DNA of 64,000 bases from Streptomyces sp. WM4235 (GTDB lineage: Bacteria > Actinomycetota > Actinomycetes > Streptomycetales > Streptomycetaceae). The notes under the pieces are model-generated. The model saw only the letters and a list, made by a program, of their open reading frames with translations. It was not told the DNA's origin and did not search any database. Below, piece by piece: positions 15,646 through 23,729 of this stretch (position 1 is the stretch's first letter; every line of letters begins with the position of its first letter). The translations under genes and the position numbers were made by a program. The stretch lies in NCBI RefSeq assembly GCF_001279725.1, contig NZ_LGDE01000436.1:1-64000 (forward strand), given 5' to 3'.

Positions 15646-16794
15646 ATGGGGCTGTCGAGCACGCCGCCATCCCTCCCACTTCCCGGACCCGGATCACTTC
15701 CTGGACCACTTCCTGGACCACTTCCCGTACCGCTTCCCGGACCGAGGCCGGTTCCGGAATCCGCTTCGAGGCCGGTTCCGGAATCCGTGCACGGATCCGT
15801 GCCGGGATCCGTGCCGGACGTCGTCGCCCCGGAGTCCGCCCCGACCCGCCCGGCCCTGCCGTCCCTGTTTCTGCGGTCCCTGTCTCCGGCATCCCTGTCT
15901 CTGCCGGCCCTGTCCTTACCGCTGTCGCTGTCGCTGCCCCTGCCGCTGTCCCTGATCGCCTCCGGGGCCGCCCTGCGCGCCGCCGCGCTGGAGGCCGTGG
16001 TACTCACGGGACACCTGTTGCTGTATCCCACCGGGGTGCGGGAGGAGCGTCCGGCCGCCGGGCCGGCCGCCGGGGCCTGCGGGCAGCGACCGCCCGCCCT
16101 GCTGCTGCACGGCTTCAACGACAACCGATCGATCTTCGTCCTGCTGCGGAGGGCCCTCGGAGCGGACGGCCTGCGGCGCGTGGAGACGTACAACTACTCG
16201 CCCTTTACCCGGGATCTGCGCGCCACCGCCCGCCATCTCGCCCGTCGCGTCGAGGACCTCTGCGAGCGCAGCGGGCAGGAGCGCGTGGACCTCGTGGGGC
16301 ACAGCCTCGGTGGACTGGTCGCGCGGTACTACGTCCAGCGGCTCGGCGGTGACGCCCGGGTGCGGACACTCGTCACGTTGGGCACCCCGCACGCCGGCAC
16401 CCGCGTGGCCCCTTTCATGGACGCGCACCCGCTGGTCCGCCAGATGCGACCCGACTCCGAGGTGATGGCCGAACTCGCCGCGCCCTCGCCCGGCTGCCGG
16501 ACCCGGTACGTGGCATTCTGGAGCGAGTTCGACGCGATCATGGCGCCGACCGGGACCGCCCGCATCGAACACCCGGACCTCGACGCGGAGAACGTGCTGG
16601 TCACCGGTATCGGGCACCTGGCTCTCGCGGTTCACCCCGCGGTGATCGCCGCGGTGCGTCGAGCCCTCGACGACCTGACGGCCCACGCACGAACCACCGA
16701 CCGCACCGCCGACCGCACCGTCGTCGGGACCGCCGTCGGAACCACCGACCGCACCGCCGGCTCGGAGACCGAGGGTCGGAGCCTGGCCGTCTGA
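15646..16794 (+). CDS. Lipase-like alpha/beta hydrolase
   Basis: A 382-residue protein. Residues 1 to about 60 are Pro/Gly/Ser-rich and repetitive. A Leu-rich hydrophobic stretch (about 65-130) then acts as a probable anchor or export signal. The hydrolase core follows: LLLHGFNDN (oxyanion region), nucleophile S220 in LVGHSLGG, a candidate acid in FWSEFDAI, and the catalytic His in TGIGHLAL. It most resembles triacylglycerol lipases or acyltransferase-like esterases of actinobacteria; the substrate is unknown. GGGGAGG lies just before the ATG. It is divergent from icmB and monocistronic. The repeated N-terminus may vary between strains, and a later start cannot be excluded. Confidence 0.8.
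   Translation: MGLSSTPPSLPLPGPGSLPGPLPGPLPVPLPGPRPVPESASRPVPESVHGSVPGSVPDVVAPESAPTRPALPSLFLRSLSPASLSLPALSLPLSLSLPLPLSLIASGAALRAAALEAVVLTGHLLLYPTGVREERPAAGPAAGACGQRPPALLLHGFNDNRSIFVLLRRALGADGLRRVETYNYSPFTRDLRATARHLARRVEDLCERSGQERVDLVGHSLGGLVARYYVQRLGGDARVRTLVTLGTPHAGTRVAPFMDAHPLVRQMRPDSEVMAELAAPSPGCRTRYVAFWSEFDAIMAPTGTARIEHPDLDAENVLVTGIGHLALAVHPAVIAAVRRALDDLTAHARTTDRTADRTVVGTAVGTTDRTAGSETEGRSLAV
15744..15787. repeat. 20-bp direct repeat in the lipase N-terminus
   Basis: GAGGCCGGTTCCGGAATCCG occurs at 15744-15763 and 15768-15787 with a 24-bp period. It is followed by shorter GGATCCGTGCC units. Since 24 is a multiple of three, the frame is kept. Confidence 0.9.
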
Positions 16795-17076
16795 ACCCCC
16801 GACGAACCGGGGCACGACACACCGGGATCCGGGACGAAACCGGTGCAACGCGAGCCCCAGCCACCGGAACTGGTAAGTCCGCTCTGACGCACGGTGACGA
16901 CGAGCCGCTCGATCCTCGCGACACTGTCCCCACCGGGCGGTTTCGCCGAGACGGACGTCTTGCACATTCCGCCCCTGGAGTCGAACACATTTCGAACTCA
17001 AGGCCAAGGCTGCGTCTTTGTGCGACCGAAAGGCGGCCGAATGCCCGGTTCCCGCGATACCGGCCTCCGCCGAAGA

Positions 17077-17106
17077 TTGTCGTTGCCTGTGACCGACGGG
17101 TACAGT
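17077..17106 (+). promoter_or_regulatory. Promoter candidate for the M23 endopeptidase
   Basis: TTGTCG (17077-17082), an 18-base spacer, and TACAGT (17101-17106) fit a housekeeping sigma promoter. The start would fall near 17113, giving a leader of about 70 bases. Confidence 0.45.
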
Positions 17107-17123
17107 CGCGCCACTGCTCTCCT

Positions 17124-17146
17124 CCGGTGAACCTTGAGTTCACCGG
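17124..17146 (+). promoter_or_regulatory. Palindrome in the 5' leader of the M23 endopeptidase
   Basis: CCGGTGAAC, a five-base loop CTTGA, then GTTCACCGG. A perfect 9-bp dyad lies immediately downstream of the predicted start point. It could be an operator or a leader hairpin. Confidence 0.5.
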
Positions 17147-17185
17147 CCACCCAGGCCCCCCACTGCCGAGGCGAAAGAGAAGTTG

Positions 17186-18853
17186 GTGAACGACCGCCCC
17201 CCGTCGGGCCAGTACCCCGAAACCGGGTACGACGGCCTTACCACCACCACTTTCGCTGGTGACCAGGCCTACGTTTCCTACGAAACGCAGGGCCAGGGCT
17301 ACAACTACGGTGTGTCCGGCACCTATGACGCCTACGGCTCGTACGAGTCCACCGGCACGTACGACGCCACCGCCTGGGCCTCGCAGGAGAGTTACCTGAC
17401 GAACGTCCCCACCCAGGGCGCCCCCGAGGACACCACCGGGCAGTGGGACGCGAGCGCCTGGACCTCCGCCGGCTCCGACTACCAACCGGCGTCCTTCGGT
17501 TACGAGTCCGGCGGCGCGGAGCAGACCGGCCAGTGGTCCACTTTCACCGGCTACCCCCAGGACACCGGCGCGTACGACGCCACCGCGTGGAACGGCGGGG
17601 CCGACACGTTCGACCTCACCGGCCCGGCGACGGTCACCGCGAGTGTGCAGGACTATCCGTCGCAGTCCGACGGCGGATACGCGTACGCGTACGGCCACGA
17701 CACCACGCAGGCCGCCCCCGCGGACTCCCTCTCGTACGAGGCCGCCTACGAGCCCGCGTACGAGGCGACCACCGTCGTCCCGATCACCGTCGTCGATCCG
17801 TACCCGAGCACCGACCCGTATCCCGGCGCCGACCCGTACGCGAACGACGAGCGGCACACGAACGCCGATCCGTACGCGAACAACGACACGTACGCGAACA
17901 ACGATCTGCACGCCGCCGACACCGCCGTCTTCGAGGCCGTCACCGACGCGCTCCCGGAGGACGTGCCGGAGCCGCGGGGCGCCGTTCACGACATGCCCAC
18001 CCAGGCCATGCCCGTGACGCCCCGCGCGGAGAACGAGCCGCGGCCCACGCGCCGCGCCGGCGCTCCCGCCAAGGGCGCCGCCAAGAATTCCGCGAGGGCG
18101 GGCGGCAGCAGCCGTCGGCGCACTCCGGCGAAGCGTTCCGCCCTGTTGACGGTGGCCGTTCCCTCCGCCTGCGTGATGGGGGTGGCGGGAGTCGCCGCCG
18201 CGTCCGTCGGCGGACTCGCCGGTGGCGCCGAGAAGCCCGCCGAGGAACCCGTCACCATGGCGGCGCCCGACCCGGCCTCGGTGAAGCCGATCGCCGCGAA
18301 CAACAAGCTCGACACGCAGTTGGCCGCGCTCAGCGCCGACGCGGGCGACTTCGCCGACCGTGCGAGCCGCACCCAGGAGCGCATCGACCTCCGCGAGCGC
18401 CAGTTGGAAGAGAAGAAGAAGCGCGCCGAGGAGGCCGCGGCCAAGGAGGCCGCCCGCCCCAAGTTCGCCGTCCCGGTCGCCCAGCACGGTTTGAGCGCCG
18501 GTTTCGGCCAGGCCGGCGGCATGTGGATGTCGGTGCACACCGGCATCGACTTCCCGGTCTCGTACGGCACTCCGGTCATGGCCGCCACCGACGGCACCGT
18601 GCGCACCCAGTTCAACAGCGCCTACGGCAACATGGCCATATTGACCTCGCCCGACGGCACCGAGACCTGGTACTGCCATCTGAGCAGCACCAAGATCCGG
18701 TCCGGCAAGGTCAAGGCCGGTGAGGTGATCGCCTACTCCGGCAACTCGGGCAACTCCACCGGCCCGCACCTGCACTTCGAGGTCAGGCCCGGCGGCGGCT
18801 CCCCGATCGACCCCCAGGCATGGCTGCGCAGCCACGGCCTGGACCCGAGCTAG
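17186..18853 (+). CDS. M23-family metallo-endopeptidase with tyrosine-rich N-terminal tail
   Basis: A 555-residue protein. Residues 1 to about 270 are polar, unusually rich in Tyr/Thr/Gly/Asp, and carry recurring YDATAW and TGQW units. Residues about 315-345 are hydrophobic (LLTVAVPSACVMGVAGVAAA), a single membrane segment or internal signal. A short coiled coil (about 395-425) follows, then the C-terminal LytM/M23 domain. Zinc ligands are visible: H451 and D455 in HTGIDF, and H530 in HLHFEV (528-533). It should cut peptidoglycan cross-links outside the membrane, with the Tyr-rich tail in the cytoplasm if the hydrophobic segment is a signal anchor. A TTG at 17183 directly precedes the GTG chosen here; GAAAGAGAAG serves as ribosome site. 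Confidence 0.85.
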   Translation: MNDRPPSGQYPETGYDGLTTTTFAGDQAYVSYETQGQGYNYGVSGTYDAYGSYESTGTYDATAWASQESYLTNVPTQGAPEDTTGQWDASAWTSAGSDYQPASFGYESGGAEQTGQWSTFTGYPQDTGAYDATAWNGGADTFDLTGPATVTASVQDYPSQSDGGYAYAYGHDTTQAAPADSLSYEAAYEPAYEATTVVPITVVDPYPSTDPYPGADPYANDERHTNADPYANNDTYANNDLHAADTAVFEAVTDALPEDVPEPRGAVHDMPTQAMPVTPRAENEPRPTRRAGAPAKGAAKNSARAGGSSRRRTPAKRSALLTVAVPSACVMGVAGVAAASVGGLAGGAEKPAEEPVTMAAPDPASVKPIAANNKLDTQLAALSADAGDFADRASRTQERIDLRERQLEEKKKRAEEAAAKEAARPKFAVPVAQHGLSAGFGQAGGMWMSVHTGIDFPVSYGTPVMAATDGTVRTQFNSAYGNMAILTSPDGTETWYCHLSSTKIRSGKVKAGEVIAYSGNSGNSTGPHLHFEVRPGGGSPIDPQAWLRSHGLDPS

Positions 18854-19333
18854 AGCCCGCCCCTTCCCGCCGGCGGGCGGTCCGGCCCACGTGTCCGATC
18901 CGCGTACCCGGCACACGCCCACGGCCACACCCACGCCCACGCCCACGGCCCGGACGTACGGGTCGAGCGACGGGCCGACCCGATCCCACAGGCCGTCCCG
19001 CCGCGCCCCGGCGAACTCCGTCCGCCGTACGCCGTACGCGCTGGTGCCGGATCAGGCAACGTTTGCCCTGTTGTTGTCCCGTCTCAAAGGATCTGGTTCG
19101 CGACTCAGGATGTGACCTGCGGTGACCAGATCGTTTGAGATGTCCTGCCGTTCGGTTTCTCAGCCGATGTGGTTCGGCGGCAATGGACTGCGATCCTCGT
19201 CTCAGCTGATCTGGTCTGGTTCGGGCGGGCTGAACCGGTTCTGGTTCTGGGTGGGCAGCCACTCCTGATGTTCCGGAAGATCGTGGCAAGGCCGCCGGGG
19301 CTGCAGGGGAACGTCACAGTGATATCTGGAAGC
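18854..19333. other. Intergenic region with short tandem repeats and a 16-bp motif array
   Basis: About 480 bp without a gene. A short hairpin (CCCGCCGGCGGG near 18871) can end the M23 message. From 18910 to 18955 runs an imperfect 6-bp repeat of the CCCACG type. From about 19070 base composition falls visibly below the neighbours, and four copies of a 16-bp motif occur (19082-19215). Confidence 0.6.
19082..19215. repeat. Four copies of a 16-bp motif, TCTCANNNGATCTGGT
   Basis: Copies lie at 19082-19097 (+, TCTCAAAGGATCTGGT), 19125-19140 (-, TCTCAAACGATCTGGT), 19158-19173 (+, TCTCAGCCGATGTGGT) and 19200-19215 (+, TCTCAGCTGATCTGGT). Start-to-start spacing is about 43, 33 and 42 bases. A weaker copy may start at 19103. 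Such arrays are typical of transposon ends or protein-binding iterons. The region is AT-richer than its surroundings and lies beside an orphan gene and a transposase relic. Confidence 0.75.
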
Positions 19334-19801
19334 TCAGTGCATCGGCCTGTAGATCTTTGCGGATGGCGTTGCGTAGCGACGGAGACGGTCGTCGTAGGTC
19401 GACAGATCTGCCTCGTAGCCCGGCGTGTGCACGTCTTGGCCTTGGGCGATGCGATCGCGCAGTGCACGCAGGGCCTGGAAGGCGGCGTCCGCTGCCAGGA
19501 CGACCGGCTCCGACGCGGTCAGCGCTATGTGCTCGCGGACCTGCACCAGTCCGACTTCTCGGAACGCCGCTCTTGCCGCCAGATCGCGGGAGACCTCCGG
19601 TGGATGACCGCCCAGCGAAACCATGCGCAGAGCCTGATTGGCTTCGTGTAGGGCGGCCAGATATGCGACGTAGATGTCTCTCTGCGCACTGAGTTGGCGT
19701 TCGTCTCGTTCCCGCCCCCAACGCACACGCTCCAACAGGAAAGCCGACCCAAGCCCGACAACAGCTCCAAGGACGGTGGACACCAGCGTGACCCATGACA
19801 T
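19334..19801 (-). CDS. Small membrane-anchored protein of unknown function
   Basis: A 155-residue protein. Residues 2-20 form a hydrophobic N-terminal anchor (VTLVSTVLGAVVGLGSAFLL). A positively charged stretch and a long, probably helical cytoplasmic domain follow (QRDIYVAYLAALHEANQALR, then ALRALRDRIAQGQ). This layout, one membrane segment plus an amphipathic helix bundle, recurs in small actinobacterial hypothetical proteins. Codon choice is less GC-biased than in flanking core genes. The motif array lies downstream of its stop and the transposase-like relic upstream of its start. Foreign origin is inferred. Function is not recognised. Confidence 0.6.
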   Translation of the reverse strand: MSWVTLVSTVLGAVVGLGSAFLLERVRWGRERDERQLSAQRDIYVAYLAALHEANQALRMVSLGGHPPEVSRDLAARAAFREVGLVQVREHIALTASEPVVLAADAAFQALRALRDRIAQGQDVHTPGYEADLSTYDDRLRRYATPSAKIYRPMH

Positions 19802-19935
19802 GGCATGAACCTATATGCGCCCGACCTGATGCCACACCCTGGGCGACGGTGGGCCGACCGGGGAGGCACGTACAAGGATCCCGACCGTGAGCACCGCCGA
19901 CGGCGCCGGGCGACCCACAACCGCTACGGCGGCGT

Positions 19936-20097
19936 ACGGACCTGTTCGCGGCCCTGGGCCACTTCCCCCTCGACGGCACGGACCAAGCCGACCACAAGGA
20001 ACAGGGCCGCATGATCCGCCGCTACATCGTCCGGCGAAACCGCCATGCCGACGACCGACGACCGCGCGCCGTCGTCGACAGGGCTCACGTTGCCTGA
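19936..20097 (+). pseudogene. C-terminal relic of a DDE (IS630-like) transposase
   Basis: In the frame ending at TGA 20095-20097 the residues read DLFAALGHFPLDGTD, later GRMIRRYIVRRNRHADDRR, ending in RAHVA. This resembles the C-terminal tail of IS630-type transposases common in Streptomyces, in which a hydrophobic FAAL segment is followed by an IRRYI-x-x-RNRHA motif. The same frame is closed by a stop at 19888-19890, and no catalytic DDE core is present, so only a fragment remains. It runs to within eight bases of the pcrA stop. Identification is from memory of the family. Confidence 0.45.
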
Positions 20098-20104
20098 TCC
20101 GGCG

Positions 20105-22672
20105 CTAGAGCTTCTGTACCGGCGCGTACCTCAGCAGCAGCCGCTTCGGCTTGTCGTCACCGAAGTCGATGGTGGCCTGGGCGTCCGCGCCGGCGCCCTT
20201 GACCTCCATGACCGTGCCCAGCCCGAACTGGTCGTGCGTGACCCGGTCCCCGACCACCAGCGTGATGACGGGCTTGTCGGAGGCGCGCCGCGTGGCGAAC
20301 CCCGAGGGGCCCGACTTCGTGCGCGACGAGGACAGGAACGATTCCGGCGAGGTCCCGAACGAGCTCCTGGAACCGGAGCCGCCCGAGGAGCCCGAGCCGT
20401 AGCCCGAACTGCGCATCGGTCCGGCCAGCTTCTGGGTCGCGCCCGTGCGCTTCCACTGGAGGTACTCGGTCGGGATCTCCTCCAGGAAGCGTGACGGCGG
20501 GTTGTACGAGGGCGTGCCCCAGGCGCTGCGCATCGACGAGCGCGTCAGGTAGAGGCGCTCGCGCGCCCGGGTGATGCCGACGTACGCGAGGCGTCGCTCC
20601 TCTTCCAGTTCCTTGGTCTGTCCCAGCGCGCGCATGTGCGGGAAGACCCCGTCCTCCATGCCGGTCAGGAAGACCACCGGGAACTCCAGGCCCTTGGCGG
20701 TGTGCAGGGTCATCAAGGTGATGACGCCGCTGCCGTCGGTGTCCTCGTCGGGGATCTGGTCGGAGTCCGCGACGAGCGCGACCTGCTCCAGGAACTCGGC
20801 CAGCGTGCCGGGCCCGGGACCGGCCGCGGGGGCATCGGCGTCGGCGTCGGCGCCGCCCTCGGCACCCGCGTCGGCCGCCGGGGGCTGCGGGCCGGCCGCG
20901 CGGGCCTGCTCGAACTCCAGCGCCACCGCGGCGAGTTCCTGGAGGTTCTCGATCCGCGTCTCGTCCTGCGGGTCGGTCGAGGCCTGGAGCTCCGCGAGGT
21001 AGCCCGTCCGCTCCAGCACCGCTTCCAGCACCACCGCCGGGCCCGCGCCCGACTCCACGATGGTCCGCAGTTCCTCCATGAGCACGTTGAACCGCTTCAC
21101 GGCGTTGGTCGAGCGCGCGGCCATGCCGAAGGCCTCGTCCACGCGCCGCAGCGCCTGCGGGAAGGTGATCTTCTCGCGCATCGCGAGGGCGTCGATCATC
21201 GCCTCGGCACGCTCGCCGATGCCGCGCTTGGGTACGTTCAGGATGCGGCGCAGGGGGACGTTGTCCTCCGGGTTCGCCAGGACGCGCAGGTACGCGAGGA
21301 CGTCGCGGACCTCCTTGCGCTCGTAGAAGCGGACACCGCCGACGACCTTGTAGGGCAGGCCGACGCGGATGAAGATCTCCTCGAAGACACGCGACTGCGC
21401 GTTCGTGCGGTAGAAGATCGCGACGTCGCCCGCCTTGGCGTCGCCGGCGTCGGTCAGCCGGTCGATCTCGTCGGCGACGAACTGCGCCTCGTCGTGCTCG
21501 GTGTCCGAGACGTAGCCGGTGATGACCGCGCCGGTGCCGGCCTCGGTCCACAGGTTCTTCGCGCGGCGGTTCTCGTTGCGCTCGATGACGGCGTTGGCGG
21601 CGGACAGGATGGTCTGCGTGGAGCGGTAGTTCTGCTCCAGCAGGATCGTCGTCGCGTCCGCGTAGTCCTCCTCGAACTGGAGGATGTTGCGGATGGTCGC
21701 GCCGCGGAAGGCGTAGATCGACTGGTCGGCGTCGCCCACCACGCACAGCTCGGCGGGCGGCAGGTCCGGGTAGCCGGTGCCGACCAGCTCGCGCACCAGG
21801 GTGTACTGGGCGTGGTTGGTGTCCTGGTACTCGTCGACGAGGACGTGCCGGAAGCGGCGCCGGTAGTGCTCGGCGACCTCCGGGAACGCCTGGAGCAGGT
21901 GCACCGTGGTCATGATGATGTCGTCGAAGTCGAGGGCGTTGGCCTCGCGCAGCCGTCCCTGGTACATCGCGTACGCCTGGGCCAGCGTCTTCTCGAACCC
22001 GTCCGCCGCCTGGCCCGCGAACGCGTCCTCGTCGATGAGCTCGTTCTTGAGGTTCGAGATCTTGGCGTTGAAGGACTTCGGCGGGAACTTCTTCGGGTCC
22101 AGGTCCAGGTCGCGGCAGACGAGCGCCATCAGGCGCTTCGAGTCGGCCGCGTCGTAGATCGAGAACGAGGAGGTGAAGCCGAGGCGCTTCGACTCGCGGC
22201 GCAGGATGCGCACGCACGCGCTGTGGAACGTCGAGACCCACATGGCGTTCGCGCGCGGGCCCACCAGGCCCTCGACGCGTTCCTTCATCTCGCCGGCGGC
22301 CTTGTTGGTGAAGGTGATCGCCAGGATCTGCCCCGGGTGGACCCCGCGCGCGGCCAGCAGGTGGCCGATGCGGTGGGTCAGGACCCGGGTCTTGCCGGAG
22401 CCGGCGCCGGCCACGATGAGCAGTGGGGAACCCGCGTGGACCACGGCGGCGCGCTGCTCGGTGTTGAGTCCGTCCAGGAGCGCCGCCGGGTCGATGACGG
22501 GTTTGGGCGCCCCGTCGCGGTAGTGGGAGTCCCCGCTCATGGGTACGTCGAACCGGCCGCCGAAGAGGTCGTCCGCGCCCGCTTCCGGGGCGGCGTGATC
22601 CTCGGGCGGCGGCTGGACCTCGTCGGAGGGGGAGAGGTCCGCCAGGAAACTGTCGTCAAAGAGGCTGCTCAT
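20105..22672 (-). CDS. pcrA: ATP-dependent DNA helicase PcrA/UvrD
   Basis: An 855-residue superfamily 1A helicase with all expected motifs: I at AGAGSGKTRVLTHRI, II at DEYQDTNHAQ, III at GDADQSIYAFRGA, IV at ENYRS, V at TLHTAKGLEFPVVF and VI at RRLAYVGITRARERLYL. It unwinds 3'-tailed DNA in nucleotide-excision and replication-associated repair. The C-terminus after about residue 740 is Ser/Gly-rich, followed by a Tudor-like PcrA tail (VGDRVTHDQFGLGTVMEV) that contacts RNA polymerase in relatives. Residues 590-630 are an Ala/Asp-rich insertion. The ATG at 22672 has GGAAGG unusually close, and the promoter candidate at 22682-22704 suggests a leaderless or very short-leader message. Confidence 0.97.
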   Translation of the reverse strand: MSSLFDDSFLADLSPSDEVQPPPEDHAAPEAGADDLFGGRFDVPMSGDSHYRDGAPKPVIDPAALLDGLNTEQRAAVVHAGSPLLIVAGAGSGKTRVLTHRIGHLLAARGVHPGQILAITFTNKAAGEMKERVEGLVGPRANAMWVSTFHSACVRILRRESKRLGFTSSFSIYDAADSKRLMALVCRDLDLDPKKFPPKSFNAKISNLKNELIDEDAFAGQAADGFEKTLAQAYAMYQGRLREANALDFDDIIMTTVHLLQAFPEVAEHYRRRFRHVLVDEYQDTNHAQYTLVRELVGTGYPDLPPAELCVVGDADQSIYAFRGATIRNILQFEEDYADATTILLEQNYRSTQTILSAANAVIERNENRRAKNLWTEAGTGAVITGYVSDTEHDEAQFVADEIDRLTDAGDAKAGDVAIFYRTNAQSRVFEEIFIRVGLPYKVVGGVRFYERKEVRDVLAYLRVLANPEDNVPLRRILNVPKRGIGERAEAMIDALAMREKITFPQALRRVDEAFGMAARSTNAVKRFNVLMEELRTIVESGAGPAVVLEAVLERTGYLAELQASTDPQDETRIENLQELAAVALEFEQARAAGPQPPAADAGAEGGADADADAPAAGPGPGTLAEFLEQVALVADSDQIPDEDTDGSGVITLMTLHTAKGLEFPVVFLTGMEDGVFPHMRALGQTKELEEERRLAYVGITRARERLYLTRSSMRSAWGTPSYNPPSRFLEEIPTEYLQWKRTGATQKLAGPMRSSGYGSGSSGGSGSRSSFGTSPESFLSSSRTKSGPSGFATRRASDKPVITLVVGDRVTHDQFGLGTVMEVKGAGADAQATIDFGDDKPKRLLLRYAPVQKL

Positions 22673-22681
22673 CGCCTTCCG

Positions 22682-22704
22682 AGTTTAGGGGGCCGGACCG
22701 ACAG
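22682..22704 (-). promoter_or_regulatory. RecA-NDp/PafBC-type promoter candidate for pcrA
   Basis: On the minus strand: CTGTCGGTC (22704-22696), eight bases, then TAAACT (22687-22682), only nine bases before the ATG. Against TTGTCRGTG-N8-TANNNT it differs only at the first and last bases of the -35 block, the least conserved positions. UvrD-type helicases are known members of damage regulons, which supports the call. Confidence 0.55.
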
Positions 22705-22841
22705 CCGGTCCCGGCCCCGAAAAATCGGCGGCATATGCCCGTATCCGGCCCGCCCGCACCCGGTCTGCCCGTGTCCGGACTGCCCGTGTCCGGCCGGTCC
22801 GGTCCGGGTCCGGTCCGGGTCCGGGCTCTTCCGGGGGCGGG

Positions 22842-23177
22842 TCAGCCCAGTACCAGCGCCAGCAGTCCGGGGAAGCGCAGCTCCAGGTCATCTCGCCGCA
22901 GGGCCAGGTAGAGCCGGCGCCCGGCGGGGCGGCGGGTGATCACTCCGCTCTCGTACAGCGTCTTGAGGTGGTGCGTGACGCTGGAGCGCGGCAGGTCGGG
23001 TACCACCTCGCCGCAGAACGCCTCCGAGCCCGAGGCGAGCCTGCGCACGATCTCCAGCCGGACGGGATGTCCGAGCGCCGCGAGGACCTCGACGAGTTCC
23101 AGCCGGTCGACGTGCGGTCGGTCGACGTCGGGGTGGGCTGGTTCAGCGGCGGGGTCAGCGGCGGGAGTGGCGGCCAT
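22842..23177 (-). CDS. ArsR-family winged-helix regulator
   Basis: A 111-residue single-domain winged-helix protein. After a 25-residue Ala/Pro tail, helices LVEVLAALGHPVRLEIVRRL and the recognition helix DLPRSSVTHHLKTL (about residues 63-76) are typical of ArsR/SmtB repressors. The wing is RRPAGRRLYLALRRDDL. The CxC metal box of classic ArsR is absent. One cysteine lies near residue 54 (EAFCGEVV), so the signal may not be a metal. It is divergent to the small membrane protein gene at 23278, with 100 bp between the starts, making that gene its likely target. The 170 bp after its stop hold short CCGTGTCCGG and GGTCCGGGTC repeats. Confidence 0.85.
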   Translation of the reverse strand: MAATPAADPAAEPAHPDVDRPHVDRLELVEVLAALGHPVRLEIVRRLASGSEAFCGEVVPDLPRSSVTHHLKTLYESGVITRRPAGRRLYLALRRDDLELRFPGLLALVLG

Positions 23178-23277
23178 GTCCTCACTCTACGCAGGCCAGG
23201 ACGGGTCTCGCCGGGCCCGCGCGGCCCTCGCCGACCTGCCGGATTCGGCGCGGGGGGCGCCCCGTACGCTCGACGGC

Positions 23278-23631
23278 ATGGACGTATTGATCAAGGTCTT
23301 CGTCGGCCTGCACATCATCGGGATCGCCTCGCTCCTCGGCGGATTCCTCACCCAGATGAAGGCGATGGGGGCGGGCACCGCCCGCTTCGTCCCGGCGATG
23401 CTGCACGGCGCGCTGACCATGCTCGTGACCGGCGTGCTGCTGGTCGGCTTCCGGGAGATGGACGGCGGCACGATCAACCAGGTCAAGATAGGCGTGAAGC
23501 TCGCCGTCCTCTTCGTGATCCTGGCGCTGGTCTACGTGAAGCGGGACGAAGAGCGGGTGGACAAGGCCCTCTTCGGCGCGGTCGGCGGACTGACCATCGC
23601 CAATATCTTTATCGCCCTGCTCTGGCACTGA
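23278..23631 (+). CDS. Small integral membrane protein
   Basis: A 117-residue protein with four hydrophobic segments: VFVGLHIIGIASLLGGF, AMLHGALTMLVTGVLLVGF, IGVKLAVLFVILALVYV and LFGAVGGLTIANIFIALLW. A histidine in the first (LHIIG) and one in the second (LHGAL) recall small heme-binding or DoxX/DUF420-like membrane proteins, but I make no firm assignment. The ATG at 23278 is the first residue with membrane-protein character. The longer frame upstream is the shadow of the ArsR gene. It is divergent from the ArsR-type regulator, which may control it. Confidence 0.75.
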   Translation: MDVLIKVFVGLHIIGIASLLGGFLTQMKAMGAGTARFVPAMLHGALTMLVTGVLLVGFREMDGGTINQVKIGVKLAVLFVILALVYVKRDEERVDKALFGAVGGLTIANIFIALLWH

Positions 23632-23729
23632 CCGGTCAACTGCGGTCGATTCGGGTCATCTCGTCATCGGCCCGTTACCTTCAGGTTTAACGTCCTCCCC
23701 CAAGACCAACGGAAGGACGTGACGCCCCC

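Larger units (their letters stand above)
16795..17185. other. Upstream region of the M23 endopeptidase gene
   Basis: About 390 bp with no gene. It contains a promoter candidate at 17077-17106 and a perfect small palindrome at 17124-17146 within the likely 5' leader. No c-di-AMP (ydaO-type) riboswitch core was recognised, although such elements often precede Streptomyces cell-wall hydrolase genes. Confidence 0.55.

Noticed and set aside
16860..17160. c-di-AMP (ydaO-type) riboswitch before the M23 gene
   Set aside because: The conserved core and pseudoknot segments could not be found. A covariance search would be needed to overturn this.
20636..22939. 767-residue plus-strand ORF opposite pcrA
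   Set aside because: Mirror of the helicase reading frame; all helicase motifs lie on the minus strand.
23640..23729. c-di-AMP riboswitch before the NlpC/P60 gene
   Set aside because: The leader is too short and lacks the conserved core.
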